Below, in pieces: positions 22,050-33,616 of a stretch of DNA of 64,000 nucleotides; positions within the stretch are counted from its first letter, which is position 1, and each line of letters opens with the position of its first letter. This stretch comes from Jaapia argillacea MUCL 33604 (Eukaryota; Basidiomycota; Agaricomycetes; Jaapiales; Jaapiaceae). The stretch is from assembly GCA_000697665.1 (NCBI GenBank), contig KL197710.1, positions 967,406 to 1,031,405 on the forward strand, given 5' to 3'. The position numbers and the translations under genes were made by a program. The notes below the pieces were generated by a model. It was not told where the DNA came from. It did no database searches and saw only the letters and a program-made list of their open reading frames with translations.

Positions 22050-23464
22050 TCAAGCCATCAGCGCTATATGGCGGAGCTCGCTGATAATATAACCGTTAGT
22101 GAAAATGAAAGGATGATGGTTGAACAAACTCACTTTTGAACCTGTTGACCAACTTTCATGGGTTCGTAGAGAGGCTCCTCTACTTCGACCATTTTGCCCA
22201 AGTCAAACTCGTTCGCTCGAATTGCCTTGGCTCGGTCGGCTAGTGACGGTATGGGGACGAGGTCGTAGTCGGACGATAGATGCCAGAAGAACGTGGAAGA
22301 GATCCGGATCAGCGGGCGGTCTGGATTTTCTCTCTTTCGACGTTGAATTGTCTGCACCCCCAGGCTTCCATTAGCAATTTCAGTGTCACGCCTGAATATA
22401 GTACATACTTCAACGGTGTTCTCGTTCACCACGACCTCATGATAGCCAGCCTTGACCAAACCGCCCGTGATATGTTCTAATTGCTTTCCAGCCTGAACCA
22501 GTAGATACCTCCCGGTGGCTGGGAACTTGACTGGAATCCGTTTACCGGTGTTACGTGCCCATATATGAAGCCCCGGGTAGCGGGAACGACCATGAATTGT
22601 GAGGAAGTTCAGATCGGTGTGGAAGCCGGCAAGAATTGTGTCTTTTTCATAGTATTTGCGGAGATCTGAGGCAGTTGGAGCAAGGAGATGTGGCCTGATA
22701 GACAGAACATGGATGAAGATCTTGTAAATTCAAAATGACGAACTTACCCGTAGCGACCAGCTTCTGTGAAGGTATCCCGAGAGAGACCAAGCCCGATTGC
22801 AGCCATTTCTGCCAGATTCTCAACACTGATTACAGACGGTCAGGCCTTAGAATTCTGCTGCAAATCACCGGTCAAGACATACGCATCCTTCATAGACTTG
22901 CCCCACTTCTCCATAATAGGTTCCCATCGTTTCTTGATGTCTTCAGATTGCGGGACGACGTTCTGGGCATTCAAGGATGGGAACAATGTCTTGTACGGCG
23001 GCTGAGCACCCATCTTCCAGAAGAACCTGCATTTCGGGTCTGGTTGGTGCGCAGTGATGTCAAGGGGTCTTTCAGAGGGTTCCAAGCCAGCGATGACCGC
23101 TAGGCAAGGGGCATGGACTGCACAGCTAGGTTTCTCTGTGTTCTCTAGGGTGACACCGACTTGGTAACCCAATTCTGGACACTCGTCTTTCTGCAAATCC
23201 GGCAAAGGCTGATTGAAGTAATCTTCAAGGAGGTCGAGGAAGGCTGTGTTATCGTCTTCAGAGACCCGTGAATCATGCAGTATGAGGGCTCCATATGTAA
23301 TCAGAGCATCGGCTGCCTAATCCGCAGAATCGGTCAAACCAGGATGTATGTGGATGGGGCTGAGATCGGCGTACCTTCTTGCATTCCTGGACAACCGCCT
23401 CAGAGGCGGTTGTTTGCGACAGGAACAAATCCAGATCAACCACGGGGAGCGTTGGCAAGGACAT
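22050..23464 (-). CDS. 2-oxoglutarate/Fe(II) oxygenase, isopenicillin-N-synthase-like, 378 aa
   Basis: Predicted non-heme iron dioxygenase of unknown substrate. Six exons (23464-23375, 23316-22883, 22825-22748, 22694-22409, 22351-22134, 22080-22050) sum to 1137 bases in frame. The N-terminal DIOX_N part runs MSLPTLPVVDLDLFLSQT to YGALILHDSRVSEDDN. The double-stranded beta-helix contains ILAGFHTDLNFLTIHGRSRY, with the H-x-D iron ligands, then GRYLLVQAGKQLEHITGGLV with the distal His, and RISSTFFWHLSSD. The usual R-x-S co-substrate Arg may be the R of LIRISS. Fungal homologues are usually annotated as clavaminate-synthase-like. The last exon is only 31 nt (ELRHIALMA); a read-through stop right after QVQK is the alternative end. 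Confidence 0.88.
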
Positions 23465-23827
23465 GGTGGTCAAGAAATGTGGAAGTGATAGCCTGAGAAG
23501 TCTACTTTTGACTACCAAAGCTCCGAGACGAGATAATCAATTCGAGAGATATCCAACTCGCTCCCTTCATCCTTCAGTTTTCGTCGATCCATATTTTTCC
23601 AGACAAGTTCCTGGGTAGCAGATGACTTGAATCGGAGTCACTTTCCGTCACAAAGCTGGGTCGCAACCGTCAGAATGCCCGAGGCGTGGACCAGAGGCCG
23701 TGCCACAGAGTCAGCAATTCGCCATTGAAGAGGACCGGGATTTGCCGCAGCGACTTGTACTTTCACGCCTCCACCTGCCTCCACCTCACACCTTACTCCC
23801 GTACCACCACCACCTCACGACCCCAAC
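23465..23827. promoter_or_regulatory. Divergent promoter region, oxygenase / UBC12
   Basis: A 363-bp spacer lies between two genes pointing apart. A CCACCTGCCTCCACCT-type pyrimidine-rich tract at about 23,765-23,825 precedes UBC12. No TATA box is evident. Confidence 0.4.
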
Positions 23828-24690
23828 ATGATCAAGGTAAGCACAGACCGTGGTTTGTCAGACATAAAACTTTGATAACCCGTCGTGATAGATCTGGAGT
23901 ATGAAGAAGAACGAGGATGCGGCCTCGAAGAGGAAGCCCAAGACCAGTGCTGCTCAGATTCGAGTACAGAAAGGCAAGTCGACACGTTTTTTAACGAGGA
24001 AGGATGAATATCTCATTTCTCATATATGCTACAGACTTGACTGAGCTCGAGATGCCGGCGACGATGAAGACTCACTTTCCCGATCCCGCCGATCTCCTGA
24101 ACTTTACGTTGACTATCACTCCTGACGAAGGTGGGTCTCTTGTGTTCACGCATTGACATACCAGTCACCTTATTCACGAACCAATACACCCCCCCATCTT
24201 ATCAGGGATGTACAAGGGTGGCGCATTCAAGTTCTCGTTTGCCATTAACACCAACTATCCACACGAACCCCCAAAGATCAAATGCACACAAACGGTATGC
24301 GCTGTCCCCCTCTTTGACGCTGGTCGCAGTTCCGCAGCTTCTCTTATTGATATGCTTGTTCCATACAGATCTACCACCCAAATATTGATCTCGAGGGCAA
24401 TGTTTGCTTAAACATTCTTCGAGAAGATTGGAAACCCGTGCTTAACCTCAATTCCGTGATGGTTGGCTTGCAATATCTCTTCCTTGAGCCTAACGCCGAC
24501 GACCCATTGAACAAGGGTAAGTCACGCGACACGCCTTATTTTCACTGTTGGGATCTAACCGAGCTTATCTCCTACAGAGGCAGCCGAAGAGTTACGCAAG
24601 AATCGAGAACAATTCCTGGTTAACGTGAGGAACTCGATGCGGGGCGCCTACATCAAAGGCGTTCAGTACGACAACGTCCAGGCAGAATGA
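23828..24690 (+). CDS. UBC12: NEDD8-conjugating enzyme Ubc12, 178 aa
   Basis: E2 enzyme that passes NEDD8/Rub1 to cullins, activating SCF-type ubiquitin ligases. Six exons (23828-23836, 23892-23973, 24035-24130, 24206-24294, 24369-24516, 24578-24690) join in frame. The N-terminal extension [20 protein letters not shown] is the NAE1-docking tail of Ubc12 proteins. The UBC fold carries [40 protein letters not shown] and [20 protein letters not shown], with the active Cys at about residue 105. It then carries [20 protein letters not shown] and DPLNKEAAEEL. Intron 2 starts with GC (GCAAGTCG) instead of GT; only that border keeps QKDLTELE intact. The F-box gene at 61.4 kb belongs to the pathway Ubc12 activates. 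Confidence 0.97.
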
Positions 24691-25113
24691 TCTTCCGAGA
24701 CCTCCTACCCTCACAAACCCACTCTATCTCTCCTCATTCCAGGTTTCCTGCCTTGCGTCACGTCGGATACGTCGAGCGTTCGTGTCTCATACCACCCCAG
24801 CCCATTCCATATAGGTTGTGCGGTTTTTCGTCCTCTAAAGTCATCCTAGTAATCTGCATACTCACGGCGATAGAGGGCAAGCGTCGACTCTTTATGTGGC
24901 ATAGACCAGAAGTGTAATGATCTTAATACTCCTCATTTCTCTTTCCCCATCTCATCGTCGCTGTCGTCGTTGTCATTTCATCGTATTTTTCCCGGTCACA
25001 TACATCTGTACCTATCGTACAACTTTCCATCTACTGCAAGGACAGGTTCCATTTCCTCGAAGTACTGTGTAGTGAAAGGCCTCCGAGCTTGGTAATCATT
25101 CGCAACTGATGGC
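24691..25113. other. Convergent intergenic region
   Basis: About 420 bp lie between the UBC12 stop and the HIU hydrolase stop. The region is T-rich with scattered CTC tracts consistent with 3' UTRs. No gene is seen. Confidence 0.5.
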
Positions 25114-25664
25114 TCAACTCCCTCGATACGTCGTATAGGAATATGGACTGATTAACAGAGGGATATGGAAGTGTTCAGAGGCGTTCTCGACTTCGAATGT
25201 GATCTAATCGAGGGAGTTCAGCGAGAATGTCGCCCGGCAAGTTCAGTGGAGATTATTCACCTCAACCCACGGATAGAAGCACTTTCGATCCGAACGGGCA
25301 AAGTACCCCCTGGTCATGAAGATGACCTTGTAAAGCCTTCCAGCTTTAAGTTCTGCCTTTAGCCCAGAGTCGGGGGAAGGGAAAAGGGTGGTGCAACGAC
25401 CATCGGAATCGGTCACTCTGAAAAGAAGAGTCGAGGTGAGGTACAGTGAGGCAGATGAATGATAGACATACCCAGTCGCGAAGACTTCGAACGAGTTCAA
25501 ATCATCCTCTCGTTGTTGCTGTACAGACACGGAAACACCAGCGGCTGGCTTTCCGATGGATGAATCGAGGACTGCCATCGAATCGGCATTCAGTCAACGC
25601 TGGTGACTGATTGGGCAGCGGGAAGAACTGCAATACCATGACAAGTAATGGGAGACTTCGACAT
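25114..25664 (-). CDS. 5-hydroxyisourate hydrolase (transthyretin-like), 124 aa
   Basis: Hydrolyses 5-hydroxyisourate to OHCU in urate breakdown. Four exons (25664-25637, 25571-25472, 25417-25261, 25203-25114) sum to 375 bases. The N-terminus MSKSPITCHVLDSSIGKPAA includes the catalytic His (about residue 9). The middle has VTDSDGRCTTLF and YKVIFMTRGYFA, then CFYPWVEITFEV. The end is HFHIPLLISPYSYTTYRGS, carrying a second active-site His and the diagnostic C-terminal YRGS. All family landmarks are present and the length is normal. There is no obvious SKL-type peroxisomal signal. It shares a 114-bp divergent promoter with RRP1. Confidence 0.96.
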
Positions 25665-25778
25665 GGCAGGCAATAAATCAAGAGAAATACCAAACGAGAA
25701 ACGGAAGGTCCGACTTGAGTGAAGCAGGTTGGAGGTGAGTTCCCAAAAAGGAAGTCGGCAAGTTTTCGACTAACAGCC
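25665..25778. promoter_or_regulatory. Short bidirectional promoter, HIU hydrolase / RRP1
   Basis: Only 114 bp separate the two divergent start codons, so the genes must share promoter sequence and one 5' leader may overlap the other's core promoter. No TATA box is seen. Confidence 0.55.
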
Positions 25779-26961
25779 ATGGCTGAAGCTCCCCCACTCG
25801 CAAAATATCTGGCGTCAACAGGTGCGTCGTTGTATCAGCAGAAATCTCGGGCAATAGTAACTGACAAGTAGGAAGACAAGAAGACGCGGGACAAAGCTGT
25901 CAAGAATTTGTCTCAGTTCCTTTCCGACTCTTCGAGAGATGCCATCCCAAAACCTGAGATGGCAAAGTTGTGGAAGGGCATTTTTTATTGTGAGTCCAAT
26001 CCCCTTACCCTTCTTCTGAGTATTCCCTAACGGGTTCATGTTGTAGGCTTTTGGATGTCAGATAAACCATTAGTCCAGCAAGCTCTGGCGAATGAACTTG
26101 CTGAGATTGTCTTGACAATCGCGACTACTTCAGCCTCTCTAGCCTTTCTCTCAGGGTTTTGGGAAGCTGTTGTTAGAGAATGGAGTGGTCTTGACCGGCT
26201 GCGGTGTGTGCATTATTTCTTTGCGATGCATAGCAATGCGTTAAGCAGACCTCTAGTATGGACAAGTACTATATGCTCGTTCGCAGATTCGTCAATGCCT
26301 CTTTCAGGCTTCTTATGCGGGCTGGGTGGGATACCGACGCTTGCGAAGAGTATAATGGTATTTTAACGAGAACCGGTGGTCCGCTATGGTGAGTTACGCA
26401 AATTCATCCATCGTAGCATATACTCAAGCGACACCTTGTAGTCCCGATGACAATCGCGTTCCTGGAAGTTTATCATATCACATTGCAGACATCTACTTGG
26501 AAGAGTTGGATAAAGCCCTGTCAAATCCACCAATTCCAGACCCCCTTCCAGCTCCCTTGTCAACACTTCTCTCCCCATTCTTCTTCATCGCTGCTCGTAC
26601 TCCGTCTGCCATCACCTACAAACGAATCCAATCATCCATACTCGACCCTATGTTCATAGCCTTGAATCCAAGTCGAGCAAAAGAAGAAGATTCGTCACCC
26701 CAGAAAAAGCGCCTGAGACTGGACGAACCGACATTTGAAAATTTGGTGGGCAATGCTTGTATGTCGGATCCTGGGAAGGAGGGAGTTGTGGGGAGAGGGA
26801 CGTTGCGAGGTTCGCTGTTGAGACGGATGTTCGAGATTGCGAGTGAACAGGATACTAGAGACTCGAATCGGAGAAAACTGTATGCTGTTTGGAGGAGTTG
26901 TAGGGAGGAAGACGAGGAGGGCGAGGGGGGAAGCGATGAACGGTTATTAGACGCAAGCTAG
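25779..26961 (+). CDS. RRP1: Rrp1/Nop52-family ribosomal RNA processing protein, 321 aa
   Basis: Nucleolar factor for processing 27S pre-rRNA into the 60S subunit. Five exons (25779-25821, 25876-25989, 26047-26203, 26257-26388, 26442-26961) join in frame. The Nop52 domain is clear: PPLAKYLASTDKKTRDKAVK, LSQFLSDSS, MAKLWKGIFYCFWMSDKPLV and QQALANELAEIV. It continues with FWEAVVREWSGLDRLRMDKY, YMLVRRFVNASFRLL, then PGSLSYHIADIYLEEL and LLSPFFFIAARTP. The C-terminal part holds a basic cluster (PQKKRLRLDE) that may be a nuclear signal. It ends in an acidic tail and is shorter than many fungal relatives, lacking a long C-terminal extension. Confidence 0.94.
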
Positions 26962-27438
26962 TCGTCCCTTTCCATTGCATTTGCTTGTTCGGGATGTACA
27001 TGTTGGTGGAGAGACGTTTGGGCGTTGCCCGTGTTCCATAATTAAAATCGTTCTCTCGATTCATAGCAGGATACTCGACTTTTTTTCACCGCTTTGGAAC
27101 AATCATCTGCAGGGAAGCAGGAGAGGTAACACCCCACTACAAACCGCCGTCTAAGTTATCGACGAAGAAATACTCAATCTCTTGACCCTCATCAAAATCC
27201 TAACAGGAACGATCATCGCCTCGTAAGCCTTGTCGTAGGCTGCAGAAATCTCTCAGACCATGGAACATGGTACTCAAAGCAGCTGGAATCTATGGGCATT
27301 CAATGCACGTGTATTACATTCCTCCATGGTGCCCCCAGCCTGGTATAAAGAAAATTACATTATGTACAACTTCTAATGTCTCATCGTGTCTCGAGGCACC
27401 AGAAAGCCAGCGTCTATGCCCGAAAGGCCTTCGTACGC
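26962..27438. other. Convergent intergenic region
   Basis: About 480 bp lie between the RRP1 stop and the 3' end of the small membrane-protein gene. AATTAAAAT at about 27,040 could serve a polyadenylation role. No gene is seen. Confidence 0.45.
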
Positions 27439-27882
27439 TCACTCCAAGATGATGTCGAGATACACGTTCCGCCATTGATCAAACTCGTCCCTCTGCTTAC
27501 GCCTCCGCTCTACGTCAAGGTGACGGTGAATGGCTACGAGTGGGTGTCGACCCCTCGGGTCGCCATGACCGCGATGATGGGGAGGGCTAATGGTGGGGCC
27601 GGTTGAGGTGGGCTGCAGGTATGTGTGATTTGATCGAGTTTGCTGGGATGAGACTGCAGATCCAAAGTCGGTGAGTCATTGGTGAGGCAAGGGTGGCGGG
27701 AGAAAGGCATACCTTGGTGTCCTGTATTGACTCCAGATGAAGGCTCCGACAGCCGCTTCAAGGGTTGCGAAAAGAACCAGCGACTCATCGAAAGGAATCG
27801 GAGTTTTAGCCGGCGTGGTCAATGTAGGGGAAGTACGCTGAATACTCACTGGCAAGCGGGCTTGGACGACTAATGGCAACAT
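27439..27882 (-). CDS. Small single-pass membrane protein, 83 aa
   Basis: No family is recognised. Three exons (27882-27850, 27783-27713, 27586-27439) sum to 252 bases in frame. The product is MLPLVVQARLP, a hydrophobic helix SLVLFATLEAAVGAFIWSQY, a short Pro/His/Gly/Arg-rich linker, and a strongly charged helix HLDVERRRKQRDEFDQWRNV before a terminal LDIILE. This layout (N-terminal anchor, C-terminal charged helix) is common in small mitochondrial inner-membrane assembly factors and ER subunits. That comparison is inference only. A TATA box lies 131 bp upstream. The other frames over these exons are shadows. Confidence 0.6.
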
Positions 27883-28612
27883 TGTGGATTGAGTGGTGTG
27901 ATGAAATGGATTGTGGTGGTTGGGGTAGGAGGATGGGTCGTTACGAGCAGAAGAGTAGTGGTGTTTTGATTGAGTGGTGGGTGTGTTGGATCACAAGCAC
28001 AGCAGGGTGTCGCTTTTATACCTGAATCAGACCGTCGTACGACCCACATGAGGACATGTGTGTAGGGCTGGTACGGAAAGCAGGGAGCTGGCTTGGTCGA
28101 GATGTCGCGAGCATTCGGATAAGGGTAGAATCATCTAGCCTGACAGCACAAACAAGGTGACCGTAGAAACAGATAAACATAGTACCATTTCGGAGGGGAC
28201 TGAGATTAGCAGGACCGAAATTACCAACGGAATAGATTCGAGACGGTATTCGAGACAACATCGCCGCCCAAGTCAAGGTCAAGGCTCGAATGGCCAGAAG
28301 CCCGCACAGCCACAAATTACCTTACATTGCTAGGTGACGTCACGAAATGTCACACACGCGCCCATAATTTGTCTGCATGGCCCCTTCATCCTGGTCTAGG
28401 TATCAAACACGTTGTTACCAGACAGTGAGAGATCTCCCATCTCCACAAGTTCGGCACCGATAAAGCCCCTCTAGAAGCCCCATGGCCGGAGACATCCAAA
28501 TGAATCTGCGTCTCGGCGTACATCGGTTGAAACATTGTCGGGATGGTTCCTTTGAAGGTGACGAGCAATTCGACAAGAAATCAAAGGAGGTTGTACAAGA
28601 TAGATATCGGAA
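27883..28612. promoter_or_regulatory. Upstream region of the small membrane-protein gene, with TATA box
   Basis: About 730 bp lie between the TBC gene's stop and this gene's ATG, both on the minus strand. TATAAAA on the minus strand at 28,020-28,014 is 131 bp before the start codon. No other gene is supported. Confidence 0.5.
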
Positions 28613-30870
28613 TTACAAGTCCGGAAGCTCTCTTTGTATCAATCTCGTCCATGTGCTTTCTTTCCACCACTCATCCATGCTATCAATCCGATCCCAGAGC
28701 GTCTCTTCGTCAACCCCATAAATCTCATACTTCCCACCATCCAACGGCCGACCATCGCGCTTCGCAACTTCCAACGCAGCCTTGTTCTCCCCTCTACAAA
28801 TGTCCCAATATCACATCGGAAATCTGCGCATTTTGAATTGGGTAGATGGCTCACCTTAGAAGCTCCAACAGTTCACGCCGATCGGGAAAGAAGAGACGTG
28901 GTTCCAACACGGCCAGGATCGCTAGAGCCGCTCGGTATAGGAACGAGTCCCCTTCAAGGAGGAGGACGTCCCATATTCGAGCACAGGCTTCGAAGGGTAA
29001 ATGGTCCAGGAATAGCGGCAGCAGCCAGTCGGGGAGATACGCCGCCGGGGATATTTGATGTTGCTTGAAGTTGAAGTAGACTGAGCGGGGGGTCAGATTA
29101 TGTCAGTCACCAAGACAGAGAAAGGTCTCGTGAGTTAAGGTTTGACGGTGCGGAAGACGGGCGACCTACTCTTCGGCATTCCATCCGCTAGTAAAGTGTC
29201 GAAAATCCTAGCCAAATATTTGAGAAGGATCTCCGAAATGGGGATGAATGCAAGTTCACCTGTAATATGCCTCAACCTGGCAAAGCGAATGAGCTACTCC
29301 ACCAAGCCGTGCATAACGAGTGACTCACATCGTCCTTGGCCGCCATCCCACCATAGAATGACCGCAAACAATGTCTCTCGAGAAGGTTCCTCATAACAAC
29401 AAAAGCCTGTGGAGGTGCCATATTAATCAAAAACATCCCTGCTACCTTCGAGATGCCTCCAACGTATCCCAATCCCTCATCCGACCTGGACACGACCCAT
29501 GCACACAGCAAATCCTTGAGATCCTGGTATAAAGGTCCCGTATCCGCTCGAAAGATATGCAAGGATGGAAGAGTAGAGAAGATATCATCCTCCATAAGGC
29601 TTATTGTGGTCGTCGGGAAAGTCCCAGCTGCGATTGCACGCTTCGCTCTTGCCAGGCATGTTCGATAACTGTCTGATTGAAAGTATGGAAAGCGAGCGAT
29701 TCATACAGCGCGGTATAGTGGACGGGAAGGGGTATCTACCTTTACTCAAGGCAAGGGGGTTTCCAACTGCATGCTCCCACATCGTCGCTCTTAGTTTGGT
29801 AGGAATACCGCTCCACCATAATCGCCTCAAGGCGGGATTTCGGTTTACTATTCGCCAATCAGGTAGGATGATTTTCTCCCAGACGTGAAGGGACTCTTCG
29901 ACTTCTCGTTCTCGTTCTAATCGTCGTTCTTCGAGAGCCTTTCTCCTCTTCTCCTCTAGAATGCAACCAACGGGGGTCAGAGGCGCATATGAACAAGGCG
30001 AAGTATCTCACCAGCTGCTCGACTACGTTTCATCATGGCTTCCCAATCTGCCATATGCTTCTTATCTTCTGTACGACTCTTCGGGGGCAAGAAGGAGGGT
30101 CTGGTTTTGCTAACGACTTTATCCAACATGCTAGGGCCATGGGAGCGTGTCGGTCGGTGTGATGAAGGTTGCGGGGTTCTCGGCGATGACGGGGCTGTGT
30201 TGGATGAAGTCGCTGGAGGACTTGAAGGCGGTGTCCATGATTGTCGAATTGTTATTGGAGGGATGGTGGGGCTAGGTGTGCGTGGTGGAGCGTGTTCAAC
30301 TGAAGGTGGGTCATGCGAAAAGGCAGGGGTAGTTGGTGAAGTGACAACCTCCACTTCGACCCCACCGTGCGTGTTGGAAGCATCGATATGAACGACTGGA
30401 TATGAATGGGGGGTATCCTCCTCGTGCGTCGGTTCTTGATCGTGACTGTTGTCAGTCTGTTGGCTGTCGGTCTGATGATGGCCATTCCCAAGGGATACTT
30501 GAGAGAAATCGTTTTCTAGAGAAGATGCAAGTTCAGTCGATCCTGGAGGCGAAGGTGATCGTTCCGGGGGCGACTCCAGATGCGGGGAGGAATGTGTCGA
30601 AGGCGACACTGAGCCATGAGTGCCATCGAGATCAATTGTGGATATCGATTGATTTGGGTCCTCAGATAACCCAATCTTTGTGGCCAAGTCGTCCACATCG
30701 TCGTCTCCAGCGCCCAGCCAGCCCAAGTTCTTGGATAATTCATGGCGGATTGCGGCAGCCTCTGAGCTGAACTCAAAAGTTTCTGCATCGTCGCCTTCCG
30801 AAAATGCGTCGTCGAAGTTCAGCGACTCGTGAAATTTAGAATGGGATGGGAGGTCGTCGTCGCTGTGCAT
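28613..30870 (-). CDS. TBC-domain protein (TBC1D12/14-like), 626 aa, catalytic fingers missing
   Basis: Relative of Rab GTPase-activating proteins. Seven exons (30870-30012, 29955-29740, 29672-29329, 29276-29260, 29207-29170, 29080-28855, 28793-28613) sum to 1881 bases in frame. Residues 1-290 are disordered and Ser/Pro-rich. The TBC domain starts RRLWWSGIPTKLRATMWEHA and includes LARAKRAIAAG. It continues with LPSLHIFRADTGPLYQDLKD, YVGGISKVAGMFL, LPDWLLPLFLDHLPFEACAR and IWDVLLLEGDSFLYRAALAI. The canonical IxxDxxRT arginine finger is replaced by DDIFSTLPS, and the YVQG glutamine finger by YVGG. It is therefore probably a Rab-binding pseudo-GAP. It diverges from the GCP4 gene across 185 bp. 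Confidence 0.92.
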
Positions 30871-31055
30871 GATCAAGTCGCGGAGCCTAATGACCGTGGC
30901 TGTGCTTCAATGAAGGCGGTCTGGCTTACGTCAGACACGCGCTCGTCGTTCGCGATAACGGCGACGACGGTTGCACAGCTCAGAGCCACGGTTTGGTGAG
31001 CGATCTTGCACTGATTCACGCGCCTGTCTGATGTCCAAAGCTGTCTTTCGCCGCA

Positions 31056-33412
31056 ATGATCGCAGAGGTCCTCCTCGTTCTCGCCGGACACGACTCTTCA
31101 TTATTCCCTATCGACCATACCGTTAACCCAGCCTTCGCACCCCTCCTCCACCCAGGCGAGCAACAGTGCTTGGAAGCGCTTGGTCTCATCGCTTTGCGAT
31201 ACAAGAAAATCAGGGATGCTTGCTCAGTTTTGGCGCGATCTCAATCACGATACATCTGCGCTCTCTGTGCAACCCTCAAACAAATCCTTCGAGATGAATA
31301 CGAGGAACTCGTCATCGACACAGAGGCAAAGGTTCTCAAACGCGATGCCAGCCTAGTGGCAAGAGGATGTTTCGTCCCTCTTTCTTCGATAAGGGCGACG
31401 TTTGCGGAATGGGACGCTCCATTCGCGGCCCTATTATCGCTGCTCAAGGACCTCGAGTCTCGAGCCCAATGGCCGCCAGGTGTCCTAATAGATATGCTCA
31501 TGACTCGGTCCCAGACCGGAGTTCATCGCATTTCTGAAATCCTATCCAGATTGTGTACAGCGGTCCAAGCCGTCTGGAGGACACAAGTAGTTGCTTTCTT
31601 GGTCCATGGATCGTTATCGCCCACCGAGCCTCTGGCTTCGGCCAACTACATCCTAGTAGAGGGAGCTCTGCCGTCATGCGTTTCGACCCAATCGCGCGAC
31701 TCCATCGTTTATGTTGGTCGAGCCATTGGAACCGTAAAGTCCGAGAAGTGGCAGAAGCAATTACCACGCAGCTTGGCCCTCGAGCATACGAAGATGCTTG
31801 AGACGGTGCTTCCCGAAGACCGCCATACTTTTGATCGCGTTGTTGCTGAAATTAGAACGAATCTCAGCGAGTGGTTGTGGGTGAATGTTCTGACCCGGAG
31901 AGACGTCGAGGAAGCTGTGGACTCTCTGTGCGTCCTCTATCCTTGCCCTTTGTTCGGCGGCTAATACAGCTGGGATGTAGTGCCAGCTACTTCCTCCTGA
32001 GAAATGGAGAATTCGGCCTCTCGCTGATACGAGAGATTGAGCGACTCAAGGTTTCTCGATTGACTGCCCGCTCGGGTCCTTCAACCATGATACGAGAGCA
32101 GGATCTGCATCTAGCACTCCTTCGAGCGTCTCTTGGGACAACCGCCGAGCATGATCCATCCCTCTCCCGTCTTCGCTTCCAACTTCCCTCCGGGCCTCTA
32201 CGACCTCTCCTACCCTCCCTTGCCAACATCGCGTCACGAAACGTTTCAACAACAATGCCGGACTACACAACATTTGACGACCTCATCCTCGGCACCCCTC
32301 TTATCCTCACATATGCCGTAGCGTGGCCATTGGATCTCTTTCTCCAACCATCGGATCTCCAGATATACGCCGCCCTCTTCGCGTACGTCGCGTCCATTCG
32401 AAAGACCCACACACGGATACATGGGTGTTGGTCTTCACTATCGAATGCCCAACGCGCCCGTCGAAGATGGACAGGCCTAAGTGAGGGCGGTACCTCAGAA
32501 GATCTTGAAGTGAGGAAGGAACTCTTGCGGTGTGGCTGGGGCGTTGTAAGGGAGATGAACTGGTTCCTGGATACCCTCCTCGGATATGTCATGACAGACG
32601 TAATCGACCTCGAGTTTCGAAGATTGAAGACCCTTTTACACAAGTCAGCTGAAGGAGGGAACCCAGGTAGAGCTACGCCTGTACCACGAGATGACCATGC
32701 TGTCGGAAAAGAAGGAACTAGCCAAACTGGTGCCCCTCTCTCTTCTTCACAGAATAGTGCTGGTGGAGCACCGTCTCTGCCTTCACACCTGGATTTCACT
32801 ACCCTGCGGAACATTCATAGCACGTATCTAGAGCGCTTATCCATTGGCACGCTACTCGCCAATCAGGAGTTAACAGCCATCCTTCGTCCCATCTTGGAGG
32901 TGTGCGAACGGTTCGTGGCCCAGGTGGAAAGGTGGGGAGGTGATGTGTTGCCTGCACTTCTGTTTGAAGGCAGTCTGGCCGCTGGTGGGCACGACAAAGT
33001 GGGTGCAATGGTAGAGGAAAGAAAGGGCGTGGTAGCCGAGATCAACACCGTGCGTGCTGCCAAGGTCTTGCTCTCATTCATCATGAACTAATATTCTCCT
33101 CAGACTTTGCAATCGTTGTTGGAATCATTCTACGAACAGTTGTCTTTATCGACAAGCCGGCAGCCCTTTACAGCCACCGCCGATGCCTCGAAATCGATGC
33201 TCTTCCATGCGAACGGCCTCAATGTCTCTGGCTTGCATGCCACGTTCATGAGATCCAGGGGTGCGAAAGGTTTAGAAAATGACGGAGAAGCACGACGGCA
33301 CGTTGAACGATTGTTGCTGCGATTGGACTTTAATGGAGGGTTTTCTAAAACCGGTATCGGGCGAGGTGTGATGGACGCTGATGACATACTAAAGCAGGGT
33401 GGTCTGGTGTGA
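31056..33412 (+). CDS. Gamma-tubulin complex component, GCP4-like (Spc97/98 family), 749 aa
   Basis: Subunit of gamma-tubulin ring complexes that nucleate microtubules at the spindle pole body. Exons 31056-31927, 31981-33049 and 33104-33412 sum to 2250 bases. The N-terminal GRIP1 part has MIAEVLLVLAGHDSSLF, LLHPGEQQCLEALGLIALRY and GALPSCVSTQSRDSIVYVGR. The C-terminal GRIP2 part starts at ASYFLLRNGEFGLSLIREIE and includes YAVAWPLDLFLQPSDLQIYA, REMNWFLDTLLGYVMTDVID and IHSTYLERLSIGTLL, ending FSKTGIGRGVMDADD. The order PGEQ, LRNGEFG, then WPLDLF is diagnostic for the family. Length and short N-terminus fit GCP4 rather than GCP2 or GCP3. Confidence 0.93.
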
Positions 33413-33616
33413 ACAACGAATGATGATTCTTCCATAACCTTCTATTACTACCTGCTTCACCTATCTTCACAAGTTCTGTAAAGTGTGAACCTCAGCGACC
33501 GATGGGGGATCTACTCTTTGATCAGTGAAAAGTTATGAAATGGCGTAAGTGGGGATCATTATTATCTAGCCGATGAAGCGATAATCAGGATTGAGTTTCC
33601 TACCGAAGACTCGAGT

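Noticed and set aside
30035-30788. Plus-strand frames of 118-122 codons
   Set aside because: Shadows of the low-complexity N-terminal exon of the TBC gene.
31871-31980. Start of the second GCP4 reading frame as a separate gene
   Set aside because: A GT-AG intron at 31,928-31,980 joins it in frame to the upstream GRIP1 half.
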